The notes below the pieces were generated by a model. That model saw only the letters and a list, made by a program, of their open reading frames with translations, was not told the DNA's origin and searched no databases. The position numbers were made by a program, and so were the translations under genes. Of a stretch of 64,000 bases of DNA, positions 42,972 to 54,730 are shown piece by piece; positions within the stretch are counted from its first letter, which is position 1, and each line of letters begins with the position of its first letter. Origin of the DNA: Dipteris shenzhenensis (lineage: Eukaryota; Polypodiophyta; Polypodiopsida; Gleicheniales); the NCBI GenBank assembly GCA_047967505.1, contig CM106540.1. One strand, given 5' to 3'.

Positions 42972-43010
42972 GGGGGGGGGGGGGAGAGAGAGAGAGAGAG
43001 AGAGAAAGAG
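42972..43010 (+). repeat. Poly-G and (GA)n run
   Basis: About 13 G followed by an imperfect GA repeat. The flanks (42,700-43,650) show no gene. Confidence 0.95.
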
Positions 43011-43657
43011 AGGGGAAAGTCGCTTTTATCGATCCTATGCAACACAAATCTAACCCACACTCCCACACAAATAGGCCATTCCTAGGGGGAACATACTTGG
43101 CGGACTTCAGAACAAATGTCTCTGTCCTACTCCTCACTTCCAACATAAAGAATCAAGTTCACTACACTCGAGAACTTCACAAGGTTGTTCAATTCAAGGG
43201 TAAGGGCAAGGACATGTGAAGTCAAGTCACCATCACATGGTGAGATGAAATATCTCACTACAAGACCCGTGTCCCTTCCCTCAAGTGTAGGTCTTGTGGA
43301 GTTGCCATGTTTGGAAATTTAGAAAAAGATTTAACTATATGTATTTGATTGTTAGATTCTTTGAGTTTTTTAGGTTTTCATATCGAGCCAAATTTTAGCA
43401 ACCTAAAACTTTCACAAAAGTATGCGTCCATATTAAAGCGGTTGGAATGCAAGCGTGACAACTGTTTTTGAGCCAATTGCCATGCCGCAAGGTGGCAGAG
43501 CTCTGCTCATGGGAAGAATGCACTCCCAATCCGCTAGAATGTCCTTTTTATGCACCTTTGTTTACTCGAAGGTTGCATTCTAGGGATTCCCACTAGAATG
43601 TCCCTTTCTTGCACCGTTGTTTATTCAAAAATTGTATTCTATGTATTTGTGCATTTG

Positions 43658-44413
43658 TTCATTCAAAAGTTGCATTCTAGGTATTTGCACATTTGTTCAT
43701 TCAAAGGATTCACATTGAAGCAATGTGGCTAAAACATCCATATCCTTGCAACAAAATAACTTGCTGAGTGAGTTGAGAAAAGCCTCCACACAACCTAAAC
43801 AAGGAAATCGCCAATGGGCCAAGATTTAGGCAACAAACCTTAACTTGTAAGAATAAACTTTAACGACAAGAGATTGTCAATCAAATAATCCAACGGAAAA
43901 TGAGAAAGTGTTACAAAGAAAAGTCACATCAATAGTGGATCAATGTCACATCAATGGTTCTCAAAGGTCTCGGAAATCACCTTGGACGTCTAAAGCATGG
44001 AGTGTTATTTCCCATGGTTACCTCTATTTACTCTAGTTCATTCAAAAGTTGCATTCTAGGTATTTGCACATTTGTTCATTCAAAGGATTCACATTGAAGC
44101 AATGTGGCTAAAACATCCATATCCTTGCAACAAAATAACTTGCTGAGTGAGTTGAGAAAAGCCTCCACAAAACCTAAACAAGGAAATCGCCAATGGGCCA
44201 AGATTTAGGCAACAAACCTCAACTTGTAAGAATAAACTTTAACGACAAGAGATTGTCAATCAAATAATCCAACATAAAATGAGAAAGTGTTACAAAGAAA
44301 AGTCACATCGATAGTGGATCAGTGTCACATCAATGGTTCTCAAAGGTCTCGGAAATCACCGTGGATGTCTAAAGCATGGAGTGTTATTTCCCATGGTTAC
44401 CTCTATTTACTCT
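43658..44413. repeat. 378-bp tandem duplication
   Basis: GTTCATTCAAAAGTTGCATT starts at 43,658 and again at 44,036, and the whole 378-bp unit repeats with few differences (CAACGGAAAATG/CAACATAAAATG). Shorter partial copies of its start precede it (43,555-43,650). No coding region. Confidence 0.92.
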
Positions 44414-44763
44414 ATTTCCCATTTTGTGTACCATAACGAAAGTTCATATTTTCCCTCTTTTTCCCCTCCCTGATATAAGACCTTAAGCAGAGCAATGATG
44501 AGAAGGGGATCATTTTTGTCAAAAGGAACAATGATAATCTCACCAAATTCACTTATAAATCAATCGCGGATACATGTATGCATACATATGTGAAGTGTAT
44601 GTGTGTGCATGCATACTTACCCATATATGTATGATAGTACCATGGATGCACGTTGTAATAAATGTGAAGGAAACATGAGTGGTCTATAACTCCTATCCAT
44701 CACTCGCAATGCTTCCAAACTTTTGACTTGAATCTGCCTCAATAGGTTTCCCGAATTGAAAAG

Positions 44764-45430
44764 TAGGGGACGGGTGGGAAAGGCAAGGGGTAGGAAAGAG
44801 GAGAGTGACTAATGAATTGAAAAATTCAATAGTTAGTGGAAAAGGAAGAAGGGGATGGGTGGGAAAGGCAAGGGGGCGTAAAGAGGAGAGTGACTAATGA
44901 GAATACCATCTATTTATGAGGAGACGGGGCCCTGCCCTCTTATTTATGAGGGCAAGAATTTGAAACACTTTTATTATATTTCTTTATAACATATTTGTCT
45001 AACTTAATGGAAAGACCCTACAAGTAGGTAAAGGATTCAAGTCCCCCTCTTATTTATGAGGGCAAGAATTTGAAACACTTTTATTATATTTCTTTATAAC
45101 ATATTTGTCTAACTTAGTGGAAAAACCCTACAAGTAGGTAAAGGATTCAAGTCCCCCCCTTTGCATCAAATTTTGAAGCTATCCCTTTGACCTTAGCTAA
45201 ATTTGGATACTCCACCTTTGCACCTATGACATAAATTTAAAAAACAAGGTGGCAAAGCCATTGCGGCCCGCTTTAATGAAATGAAGAGTAGTTGAGATAC
45301 TATTAAAGAAAGGCAACCTTTAATGCTCATAATAATGATTTTCTAAAATGGCCAATGTACCTACTTTAATGAAAGGAATAGTAGCTTAGGTAATACTGAA
45401 GAAAGACAACCTTTAATGCCCACTAACAAT
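44764..45430. repeat. Short tandem duplications, including a 110-bp unit
   Basis: GGGTGGGAAAGGCAAGGGG...GAGAGTGACTAATGA occurs twice (44,775-44,818, 44,856-44,902). A 110-bp unit repeats at 44,936-45,045 and 45,046-45,155 (TCTTATTTATGAGGGCAAG to AAGGATTCAAGTCCCC). A diverged pair of about 104 bp follows (CTTTAATGAAA...CAACCTTTAATGC, about 45,270 and 45,374). No gene. Confidence 0.88.
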
Positions 45431-46400
45431 TTATAGCAATCTCAATTTTGAAAAAGTCGTGCTAACCCAATACACACAAAAACAAACATCTAACTAGATT
45501 AGCTTTTAAAATCCCAACTTTCTATAAACCCTCAGTAGGGCCGATAGATGCCTTTTCAATTACGTCTCTCCTTAGGTTAAGCTATATGCATGGATAATTT
45601 TATTGGTATGATCCATTGCAGGGGTGTGCACTCATTCAATACACGAGTGGCAAATGTTTAATAAGGTCTTTAGAGCATGGTGTGAGACAACATTGGACAC
45701 AGATTGGAGAACCAACCCCAGCAAGATTGAAAGAATGGACATAAACAAGGCACGTTTCCCTAAAAGATAGTGAGGCTCTTTAATATGGATCTCACCAAAA
45801 TGCTTAGCAACATGAGCTTCTCAAGTCCATAGTTTTTAGGAAATAAGTAGTCAATGAAAAACATGCATTGTATTCATAGTATGATAACATCCATCTATCT
45901 CTATTTAGCATATGTGTGTGTAATAATTATTAAATGTATCATGTGAATGATCTTGCTAGATTTGCCACTTATTATGCTTCGATTTAGCACTCTCTTTCAC
46001 AAATTGCTCACAAATTGTTATCTCATCTTCTGCATGTGAGACATGTATTTAATTGTAAAGGTAAGACCAATAGACCCAATTTGGGAAATCACATATTTTT
46101 TCTTATGTTTTAATGTGTGAATTAGTCCTCTCAATTATGCATCTTACAATTCTAAATTTGGGATTTTCTAGACTTTTGATACTACCCAGCACTTAACTTC
46201 AAAATGATATCTATTGTAGCCCTAGCAATCTTTGATACTCCTCCATTTATCAACTACATGAACCTAATATTATTTCTCAATCTTACAATTTCAACTACAT
46301 GCACCTAAGATTCTTTCTCCTTTACAATTTCAAGAAGGTAGTGGAAAGTAGATACCGATGCAATACTTGATGGAGTAACAATACAAAATGAGATTGTGTC
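45431..46400. other. AT-rich stretch, nothing recognised
   Basis: No coding region, terminal repeat or RNA gene is visible. Confidence 0.4.
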
Positions 46401-46469
46401 CTACAATGTCGAACCTCTTGAATTCTCACACATTAAATCATATGCTTGTTTTGTTCCCTCTACAATCCT

Positions 46470-46700
46470 TTTCATGAACGGTTACCTTTATGCATCCTTT
46501 TCGAAGAGCCAACCATCTACATTATTCGTTATTCACAAAATCTTAAAATGTAGCGTGAATGGTTACCCTCTATACATCCTTTTCAAAAGAGACCAATCAT
46601 GTACATTATTGGTCATCTACAAAATCTGAATATGTAGCGTGAATGGTTACCCTCTATACATCCTTTTCAAAAGAGGCCAATCATGTACATTATTGGAGGG
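46470..46700. repeat. Three tandem copies of an about 82-bp unit
   Basis: GAAYGGTTACCYTYTATRCATCC starts near 46,477, 46,557 and 46,641. Each copy includes a CCAATCATGTACATTATT-like block. The open frame through it is repeat translation. Confidence 0.88.
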
Positions 46701-46941
46701 AGTTTTTATTATCTGATTCGTAAATATCCTTATCGACTGCCTCACCACTTTGCATCACTCACCTTCCCTTATGTCTCCCCTCATAATCCTCTCAGCATCT
46801 CTCATGTTCCTCCATACTTCCCTTCACAATCCTTTCAATCTCGCGTTCAAAGCTCTCCTACGTCTCAATTCTCATTTGGCTCTCCTTTCTACTCTACTAC
46901 TCCCCCATATTTGCATATTCTTGTATTTTCCCAAGACTTCT

Positions 46942-46943
<2 letters not shown>

Positions 46944-46986
<43 letters not shown>

Positions 46987-47640
46987 CACACACACACACA
47001 CGTATGTACATAGATGCGAGCAGGGTGTACATATACACATATCTATTTATGTACATCATATTCATAGTGTTGTGTGTATGTGTGTGAGTGCGTGTGTGCA
47101 TGCATGCATGCATGTGTGTGTATGTGTGTATGTACATACATTCATATGTGCACGAGCATGTGTGTAAATGTCATACATAGGCATGTTTGTGTACATGCAG
47201 GCATATATAGGTAGGGGGTGTGTGTGTGTACGCGTGCACGCACGTGCAGGTGTGTACATAAGTAGGTGTGTGTCTACATACATACATCCATTTGTATGTA
47301 CATAGGTAGGCGTGTATGTACATACCAATGTACATATGTATGTACAGAGGTAGGTGTGTAACTATGCATGTATATATGTAAGTGTATGTGTACTACATAT
47401 GCACATAGGAAGGTGTGTGTGTGTGTACCTATGTATATACATAGGTAGGTTTGTATATGTACACACAAACCTACATATGTACGTGGGTAGATGTGTACGT
47501 GTCATACATAGGTAGGCATGTGTACATAGGGAAGTGTATGTACATACCTATGTACATATGTTCATAGGTATCTACATACATATGTAGGTAGGGGTGTGTG
47601 TGTGTTTGTGTGTACATGTATGTACATACTACATAAGGGG
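46944..47640. repeat. (TC)n, (CA)n and TGTACATA/TAGGTGTG minisatellite
   Basis: (TC)n at 46,946-46,983 and (CA)n to about 47,000 lead into about 640 bp of degenerate TGTACATAGGTAGGTGTGT-like units. The same word family forms the array at 62.1-62.7 kb. Open frames here encode Thr/His/Tyr repeats only. Confidence 0.92.
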
Positions 47641-47649
47641 TGTGCACTC

Positions 47650-49080
47650 TCACCCCAGGAGCAGAGCCCTAGAAGCTCCTCCTACATCGGGGGCTTCTCA
47701 TGAATTTTATCACTTATTAGGAGGTGAATGGTAGTAGTCTTATCGATGGATCTTTTCAAAGGCCTCTCTCATGGGGAAGGGCTCCACACTGGTATGCAGC
47801 TTTCTTAGGGTTCGGTGTCAATTGGCAATAGGGTTCATTTGGCCTCGACTACAATGCAAGGAAGAGTTTGAGCAATAGGGTTCATTGGGATCAGGATGGC
47901 TGCATGCTCGGGTAGTAGACTCACATATAGGCAGACAATGGCCCAGCTAGCTCTTTTAGGATGTGGAGTAGGCTCCCCATGGAGTCAGAGGCATAGTTGG
48001 GAGTTCTCTCACATCTCCATGGGGTAGGATAGCAGATGAGAGAGATAGATGCAGCAATTCGATGTGAAGCACTTCAAACATGGGCTGATGGCAAGTGGTT
48101 GGGTAAGTTTTCCAGGATAGGGGTACCCTTGCGGATCATGATTAGGCAAGGCAGTGTGATCAAGCTAACCTTTTTACAGTGGGACAGGGTGGACTTCTCC
48201 AGCTAGTGTGACTGAGGGATACCAAGAGATGGATGGGATCCTGGAATCAACCCATCTTGCATACTAAAGGAGCAAGGTTCCTCCCAATGGCACCTCGGGC
48301 TATGGGAGGGCCGACTCCATCGGCATGGGAGATTTAGTGGGATGCCGAAGAGTGGTTGTGGCCATCCAAAGTAGGCCAGACAAAGCAAGTGAAGACGTAA
48401 CCTTCATGTCCTATACAATATGGATAGGATGGAGGCTCCAAACGGACACAATGACGTGGACTCCCTCGAGTTGCCTCAGGAGGTCAGATCTAGATGCATT
48501 TATGGTCTAGAGCCTGCAGCCGTGGAAGATCTCATATTTCTTCTAGTTGGCTACCAATGGGGGATTTCCTGTGGGCCCTTCACTTGAGTAGATGAGGGTG
48601 GATGGGCGATGCCACTACTACACGAATCAAGTTCTAGAGACAATCCCACATTACTTGTAGAGCTAGTTCGGGTCCCTATGGATTTTTGTGTTGCTGCGCA
48701 CAATTTAGAGGGACTTCACTTGGAGTATGATGGCCTGGCTGATAGGGGGGCCATGCCTTCCATGTCAATGAGGTCTCCCTGTCCTACAGGATACAAGGGC
48801 AAAGCATCCATACAATTGAGCTACACAAGGTGACCCCTCCCGATTGACACCATCCTCTCTCGTTTCGAGAGGATCCAGTGTGGGAGACAATAGCCAACAT
48901 CACAACATTGAACATCTAAGTTGCGCGTTGCAACCTAGTGATGGGCATGCACATTATTCCACCTATGGCTACTTTGATTGTCATTTGGCAAGAAATCATC
49001 TACACCATGTGCGCTATTGGGACCGTGGGACATTAGATTCCAAAGCGACCACCAAAAGGTGAGCGCAATTTTGTAAGGCC
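47650..49080. other. Unassigned sequence, possibly LINE-derived
   Basis: Composition resembles the decayed LINE blocks in this window, but no conserved motif survives that I can name. The short frames show no domain. Confidence 0.3.
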
Positions 49081-49089
49081 TCGCCTACA

Positions 49090-49790
49090 AGTGTTTTTTA
49101 CATTCTTATGCCGATAGATTTTCACTAGATAGTCCTCCTTCTTGGTTGTTAATCCATATTTCAAAGTTTCCCTTGTCATTAAGCTAGGTTCTCTAAAAAC
49201 GGGCTGGTCTTCTTTTAGTAGTTTATTTTTGTTTTTGTCTCCCACGGTTAGTGCCTTAGGGATAGTTGACTTGTATGGTTGAGGTTTCCAAGCATTTCTT
49301 TTCTTTGAAATTTTTTTCCTAAAAGCATGCAAAGAAAAAACAGTTTCCAAAGCAATACCATTATGAAATTCTATGTCAGAAGCTTGTCTTTCATGTGCAC
49401 ACTCATAGTATCATCCTTGACCTAACAATAATTAAGCAAGACTACCAAAGACTTAAAGTTTTGGCACTACAAATCACTTTTCTATGTATAATGGCATCGA
49501 CTTTAGCTTGAGGGTATGGTACAAAAAGGATGCTCATAACATAAATTGAATTGAGCAATGCATATAGCTCTCATCAAAACAATCAAGGTGCTTATTTCTT
49601 CTTGGAAATCTTCTATTTTGCCATATCTTCCCTCTCCTTGTGCCTCTGAGCAAAGAAATCCTCTTTCTCATATTGTGCCCAGGGTTCACGCCTAAACTTG
49701 TGCTCCTCAAGAGCTCTTTCTTAGTCAGCAACCCACTTTGGAGAGCTCATCATAGCATGCTCCATTATAGATATTGGTGTGTATATCTAT
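49090..49790 (-). pseudogene. Relic of an unidentified protein
   Basis: The minus strand has a start-like MEHAMMSSPKWVAD, a stop, ERALEEHKFRREPWAQYEKE and DFFAQRHKEREDMAK, then stops. A second block, at 49,033-49,350, reads KRNAWKPQPYKSTIPKALTV and GLTTKKEDYLVKIYRHKNVK. The charged, Trp/Phe-containing text looks like former protein rather than noise. I cannot name a family. It could be a retrogene or transposon relic. Confidence 0.3.
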
Positions 49791-50519
49791 CCATTTTAAT
49801 ATGAAATGGAAGGAACAACTGTAGATACTAGAGAGTGTGGAGGACAATGAAGCACAAAATTATAAAGTGAGATCAAAGTGCAAGTCGGTAGCAATGACAA
49901 CAAGTAGGAGACAAAAGGAAGTGCTTTCTCAATGACAACAAGGAGGAAATAAAAGGAAGTTCTTTCTCAAAGAGTAGGGAATATGACATTCTTTTGCAAT
50001 GACAAAGAAGGTGTTGTCGTGGTGATGAGATGAGAATGTTGTTTTAATGCTAGTCAAAAGCAATTTAAAGCAAAGTATTTGGAAAAATATGCCACTGGTG
50101 GGTACAAGCATGAAGTTCTTGGAGAAAGGGTTAATATAATATCATATTCTCCATTGATTCTCATCATGAGAGGTAATACAATTATAAGCCAAGGATCACC
50201 ATCATGGTGCATAGAATACAATTATAACTTTGAGACAATACATTTAATACAATTATATTGCCAAGGGTCGTCATCCTAGGTCAGATTTTAGGGCTCCCCC
50301 AAAATTGAGGGCTCGAAAAAGCTCACCAAGATTTGGGGAGAGCACTAAAATCTCAACATAGAAGTCTCACTAAGAAGTATTCCCCAATGCAAAGAAGCTC
50401 CCACTCTTTGGGGTTCAAATGTTTAGTTCACTTTTGTGGTCATGTGCTCGATCTCCTTGTGTCCATGCTCCCTCAATGCTATCAGCATGTGATAGCATGA
50501 TCCACCCTTGAAATCTCCC

Positions 50520-50640
50520 ATCCTCCCATACTCTCCCTTCTCTTCATACTCCTCCCCCCATCCCTCCTCCTCCTCCTCCTCCTCCTCCTCCTCCTCCCTC
50601 CCTTGTCCTCGTCCGCCTTCTCCCTTCTCCTCCTCCTCAT
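50520..50640. repeat. (CCT)n-rich polypyrimidine tract
   Basis: TCCTCC repeats, densest at 50,561-50,600, with a minus-strand frame that is only Glu/Gly repeat translation. Confidence 0.92.
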
Positions 50641-50819
50641 CCCACCTTCTCCCCAACCCTAACCCCAAGAATCCATGAATCAGACTACCTCTACACTACT
50701 CAACCTTGAAACTCTTTCTCAAACGTGAAGTCATCCTAAATCCTATACCTCCATCAAACCTCATGAACAATAGTTTTTCCCACCTAAGCTCTTTACAAGG
50801 ACCAATTTCCATGCTTTAT

Positions 50820-50960
50820 CCTACACCTCTTAATGGCATACAACTTGAGGACCTATGCTACAATTGTGAACACCTATGCTACAATGAGAAATAATGTAAC
50901 TATAGGTGACCAAAACCCTTCAACTTGAAAATGAGAGAAAAACTGATAACATTTTGGTGA
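50820..50960 (-). repeat. Inverted copy of the 52.3-52.4 kb repeat
   Basis: CTTGAGGACCTATGCTACAAT and ATAGGTGACCAAAACCCTTC are the reverse complement of blocks at about 52,280-52,375. A further copy in the same orientation lies at about 53,720-53,840. Confidence 0.7.
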
Positions 50961-51329
50961 CACTGTCAAGGACCCATCCAACCCTAGAGGGGAGAGAGGG
51001 GGGATGATGGGAAATTGCAAGGAAAGAGGGTAGTAAGGGGACTATAAGGGGGCATAGGAGAGCACAAGAGGGAGGGTGAGAGAGTCACAATAAGGGGGTG
51101 GGAAGGGGGTTGTGAGTGGTAGTGGAGAGAATAGCAAGGTGGGGTAGTTGAGGGGACTCCGCGGGGGCAGGGGAGAGGGTCAGAGGGCAAGAATGGTTAA
51201 TATAATATCATATTCTCATCAAGAGACATGTATTCAATTATATGGCCAAGTATCACCATTGTGGTGCATAGAATACAATTATATCTTTGAGACAAGTCAT
51301 TTAAAACAATTATATTGCTAAGGGTCATC

Positions 51330-52100
51330 GTCGGTCAACAGAAGAGCACAAGAGGGAGGGGGAGAGAGTCACAACAAGGGAAAGAGTTGCGAGAGTGGAG
51401 TAGGTAGAGGGTCGGGGCAAGAAGGGGATTATGAGTGCTAGGGGAGAGGGTCATTTGGGTGGGGGGGGAGGGAGGGGAAGTTCAAATGGGAAGAAGTGGG
51501 TTATGAGGGGGGAAGAGTGGCTCTAAGGGGGGGGGGGGAAAGGGATGCAAGTGTGGGAAGGGGGAGGGGGAGGCGGAGGAAGGAGGGCGGAACAAGAAGG
51601 AGGAAGAAGGGAGAGAGGACGAGGGGGAGGAGGGAGGAGGAGGAGGACAAGGAGGAGGGGAAGAAGGAGGAGGAAGAGGGAGGAAGGAGTTGGAGGAAGT
51701 GAAAAGAGGAGGAGGAGGAGGAGAAGGGGGAGGGGGAGAAGAAGAGAGAAGGGGGAGGAGGAAGAACGAAAAAGGAGGGGAAATGCAAAAAAGGGGGAAT
51801 GAAAGGTGAGGAGAGAAAACTAAAAGAAGAGGGGGACGGGAATGGAATAGGGGGGGAAGCAAATGAATAAGGGGGGTACTACAAAAAAAAGGGGGAAACG
51901 AAAAATTGGAAGGGATGATGAAAAGCAGAGTGAGAGAGTGAGGCAATAGAAAAGGAGGTAAGACACAAATGGGAGAGGAGGAAAATGGAGGGCAGGAAGG
52001 GGAAAAGGAGAAGGGGTAGATGATGAAAAGTGGGGAGAAGAGAGAAAGGAAAGGGGATGGGAAAGAAAGTAAAGGGGGAAGGGGAAGATAGAACGGAATG
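51330..52100. repeat. Long purine-rich (GGA/GAG) tract
   Basis: Nearly all purine on the plus strand for more than 700 bp. Large open frames on either strand (for example 51,482-52,177, minus) encode Ser/Pro/Phe or Arg/Glu/Gly runs, so they are compositional artefacts. Confidence 0.9.
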
Positions 52101-52189
52101 AGATGGTGGAAAAGGGTATAGCTTGAGTGGTAGAGGGGCTCGATGCTAGACGAAAAAGAGGTGGTGGACAAAAACATGGTGGGAGAGGA

Positions 52190-52265
52190 ATGGTTGTAGT
52201 CTAGAGTGATAAGTATTCATGCCTATCATGTGGATTACCTGGGTTCATTCCCCCATAGTGGCACC
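52190..52265 (+). tRNA. tRNA-Asp-like sequence, copy 1 (pseudo)
   Basis: ATGGTTGTAGTCTAGAGTGATAAGT...GGGTTCATTCCCCC...GGCACCA follows plant tRNA-Asp(GTC) over its whole length. It has an A-box-like TAGAGTGATAAGTATT, an anticodon loop reading CCTATCAT (ATC instead of GTC), a B-box-like GGTTCATTCCC, and a CCA after the acceptor. The acceptor stem is poor. It is a pseudogene or the head of a tRNA-derived repeat, not a working tRNA. Confidence 0.6.
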
Positions 52266-52345
52266 AAAACGTTGTCACTCTTTCTCATTTCCAGCTTTGA
52301 GGGTTTTGGTCACCTATAGTTATGTCACTGCTCATTGTAGCATAG

Positions 52346-52608
52346 GTATTTGAAATTTTAGCATGGGTCCTCAAGTCGCATTCCATTGTGCCAAGGTGTA
52401 GGACAAAGTATGGAAAGTGGTTCTTATGTGAGCTTAGGTGGGGAAAGAACGGTTGTTCATGATGTTTGATGTTTGATGGAAGTTCTCACCTCCATAGGGT
52501 TGCAAGGGTTTAGAAAACGTTTTTAGGGATTAGGAGGATAGGGTTGAGAGATGTAACTAGGGGTTCAAGGTTGAAAGAGAGTTCTAGAGTTTAGAATAAG
52601 AGAAAATT
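52346..52608 (+). repeat. 263-bp repeat, copy 1
   Basis: AGGTATTTGAAATTTTAGCA to AGAATAAGAGAAAATT. A copy with few differences lies at 53,117-53,378. Copy 1 follows a tRNA-Asp-like unit closely. For copy 2, the second tRNA-like unit lies upstream, separated by a copia RT fragment. Confidence 0.9.
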
Positions 52609-52644
52609 GCTGGGAGAGGAATGCAAAAAAGTGGTGGGAGAGGA

Positions 52645-52721
52645 ATTGTTGTAGTAGAGTGGTAAGTATTCGTGCCTATCATGTGGATTACCCAGGTTCT
52701 CATTCCCCCGCAATGGCACCA
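52645..52721 (+). tRNA. tRNA-Asp-like sequence, copy 2 (pseudo)
   Basis: This copy is closer to tRNA-Asp than copy 1: TTGTTGTAGTAGAGTGGTAAGT, TTCGTGCCTATCATGTGGAT and CCCAGGTTCTCATTCCCC, then GCAATGGCACCA. The acceptor ends still pair partly (TTGTTG with CAATGG). The anticodon is again ATC, and the T-loop has an insertion. Both copies are preceded by GTGGGAGAGGAAT, which shows they are copies of one repeat. Confidence 0.65.
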
Positions 52722-52739
52722 ATTTGACTTGAAGCATGC

Positions 52740-52990
52740 ATCAAACTTGATGCACTAAGAGCTTGGGACTTTCTTTAAACCATAATGTGCTTTCTTCAAT
52801 GTGTATACCATATGTTCTTTTCCTGTCACCATTAAATCTTTTCATTCCACCTCACATCCTTGTAGTTATCGCACTGTTTACCTCGTCTTGAAGATCTCCA
52901 TTGAGAAAAATGACTTGACATCCATTTGATTGACTTACAAATTTAAAGTACGCAATTTCAATCTAATTCTTGTCATTATAATTGTTCGTG
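52740..52990 (-). pseudogene. Copia reverse transcriptase fragment
   Basis: The minus strand reads, with frame changes, QSNGCQVIFLNGDLQDEV (family: QxDVKxAFLNGDLxEEV) and, further on, YTLKKAHYGLKKVPSS (family: LKKALYGLKQAPRxW). Order and spacing fit copia RT. It sits between the second tRNA-like unit and the second copy of the 263-bp repeat, so it probably inserted there. Confidence 0.68.
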
Positions 52991-53018
52991 AAAAGCTGCC
53001 TTAAAATATTCTGATTTG

Positions 53019-53113
53019 ATTGATAATGATACTTTGCAAACCAATGTTTCTTTGCATCTTTCTATTTTGATTGATAATGATACTTTACAAACCAATGTTT
53101 CTTTGCATCTTTT
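53019..53113. repeat. Tandem duplication of about 50 bp
   Basis: GATTGATAATGATACTTTGCA...TCTTTGCATCTTT occurs twice in a row. Confidence 0.85.
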
Positions 53114-53116
53114 TAG

Positions 53117-53378
53117 GTATTTGAAATTTTAGCATGGGTCCTCAAGTCGCATTCCATTACCAAGGTGTAGGACAAAGTATGGAAATTGGTTCTTATGCAA
53201 GCTTAGGTGGGGAAAGAACGGTTGTTCATGATGTTTGATGTTTGATGGACGTTCTCACCTCCATAGGGTTGCAAGGGTTTAGAAAACGTTTTTAGGATTT
53301 AGGAGGATAGGGTTGAGAGATATAACTAGGGGTTCAAGGTTGAGAGAGAGTTCTAGAGTTTAGAATAAGAGAAAATTG
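53117..53378 (+). repeat. 263-bp repeat, copy 2
   Basis: It matches 52,346-52,608 over its full length. It is followed by a CCT-rich tract (53,396-53,470) and sequence similar in inverted orientation to the 52.28-52.40 kb block. Confidence 0.9.
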
Positions 53379-54339
53379 GAAATGATCTAACCTTCTCTTC
53401 CCCCTCCTCCCTCCTCCTCCTCCTCCTCCTCCCTTCTCCCATTTCCTCCTCCCTCCTCCTCGTCATTCCTTTTCCTCATCCTTCCCCTTCCCTGTCCTCC
53501 CACCTCCTCCTCAACCCTTAACCCTATGAATCTATGAAGAAGACTAGATCACCACTCCCTCTCTCAACCTTAAACCCATAGTTAGACCTCTCAACCATAT
53601 CCTCCTCCTAAACACTTGAACCCCTATGGAGGTGAAAACCTCCATCAAACCTCATGAGCAATAATAGTTCTTTCCCCTGTAAGCTCATATAAGGACCACT
53701 TTCCATGCTTAGGCCTACATCTTTCAACCGAATATGACGCAAGAACCTATGCTAAAATTGTGAACACCAATGCTATAATGAACAATGGTATAATTGTAGG
53801 TGATGACCAATACCCTTGAAATTGGGAATGAGAGGAAAATCAACATTTGGGCATTGTTGCCAAGGAGGTTAGCGCTTGAAGCAAAAGCGAACCATGTGTT
53901 TGCTTGCAAGAAAAATAATGCCCTATTAAAACCATCAATGATAAATTATTCAAGGCAAAGGTCTACAAAAGCGCTTCCAATTACTACTAAAAGTATGAAA
54001 TTTTGCTTAATTACGTGTTGCAAAATGGTGACTTACATAAACCAAATTAACAACTAGTTACAAAATTACATCTCTAAACCCACACATCTATTAAAGCATC
54101 TCCCCTACCGAGCCCCTACCCCTACGTCCTTCCCCATTCACTTTTGCATACCCCCTTCTCTTCTTGAATCTCTTAAATAACTTATTTTTAGTCCACCACC
54201 AGTTTTCCATCCACCATCTCTTTTTTGTCCACTCTTCTCCACATCAACTTCCACTTTTTGTCCAGCATGTCCACCTCCACTTTCTAGTCCACACCATTCC
54301 TTTTTTGCCACCTCTTTTGCATACATAGGTATACCCTCT

Positions 54340-54730
54340 CTTCCACCCTCTCATTTTGTTCTCTCTTCCCCTTCCAATTTTGTTTCCCTTCCCCTTTCCT
54401 TTCTCTCTCCCCTCATCTCTCCCCTTCTCCTTTCCCCTTCTTCCCCTCCCATTTTCTATCTTCCCTTGCCTCCCCAACTCTCTTACTCCCCTTTCTATCA
54501 TCCATCCTAGTTTTTTTGTTTCCCACCCTCTTACTATCTTCCCCCTTTTTTATGTTACCTCTCGTTTCATCGCTTCCCCTCCCACTCTTCTTCTTTTTGT
54601 TCTTCCCACCCTCCTTCCATTCCCCCTTTTTCCATTGCCCCTCGCTTCTCCTCCTTCTTCCTCCTCTCCCTCCTCCTTGCTCCGTCTCCTCCTCCCCTTA
54701 CTTCCTCCTTCTCCTCCTCGTCTCTTCTCT
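54340..54730. repeat. Polypyrimidine tract
   Basis: CCTTTCC/TCTCCC-rich DNA. Its long frames are Pro/Leu/Ser/Phe runs with no domain. The stretch 54,740-55,850 after it shows nothing recognisable. Confidence 0.88.

Noticed and set aside
46683-47653. Several frames of 60-134 codons
   Set aside because: They are translations of (TC)n, (CA)n and TGTACATA repeats.
51482-52177. 231-codon minus-strand frame, the longest in the right part
   Set aside because: It is Ser/Pro/Phe/Leu translation of a polypurine/polypyrimidine tract with no domain.
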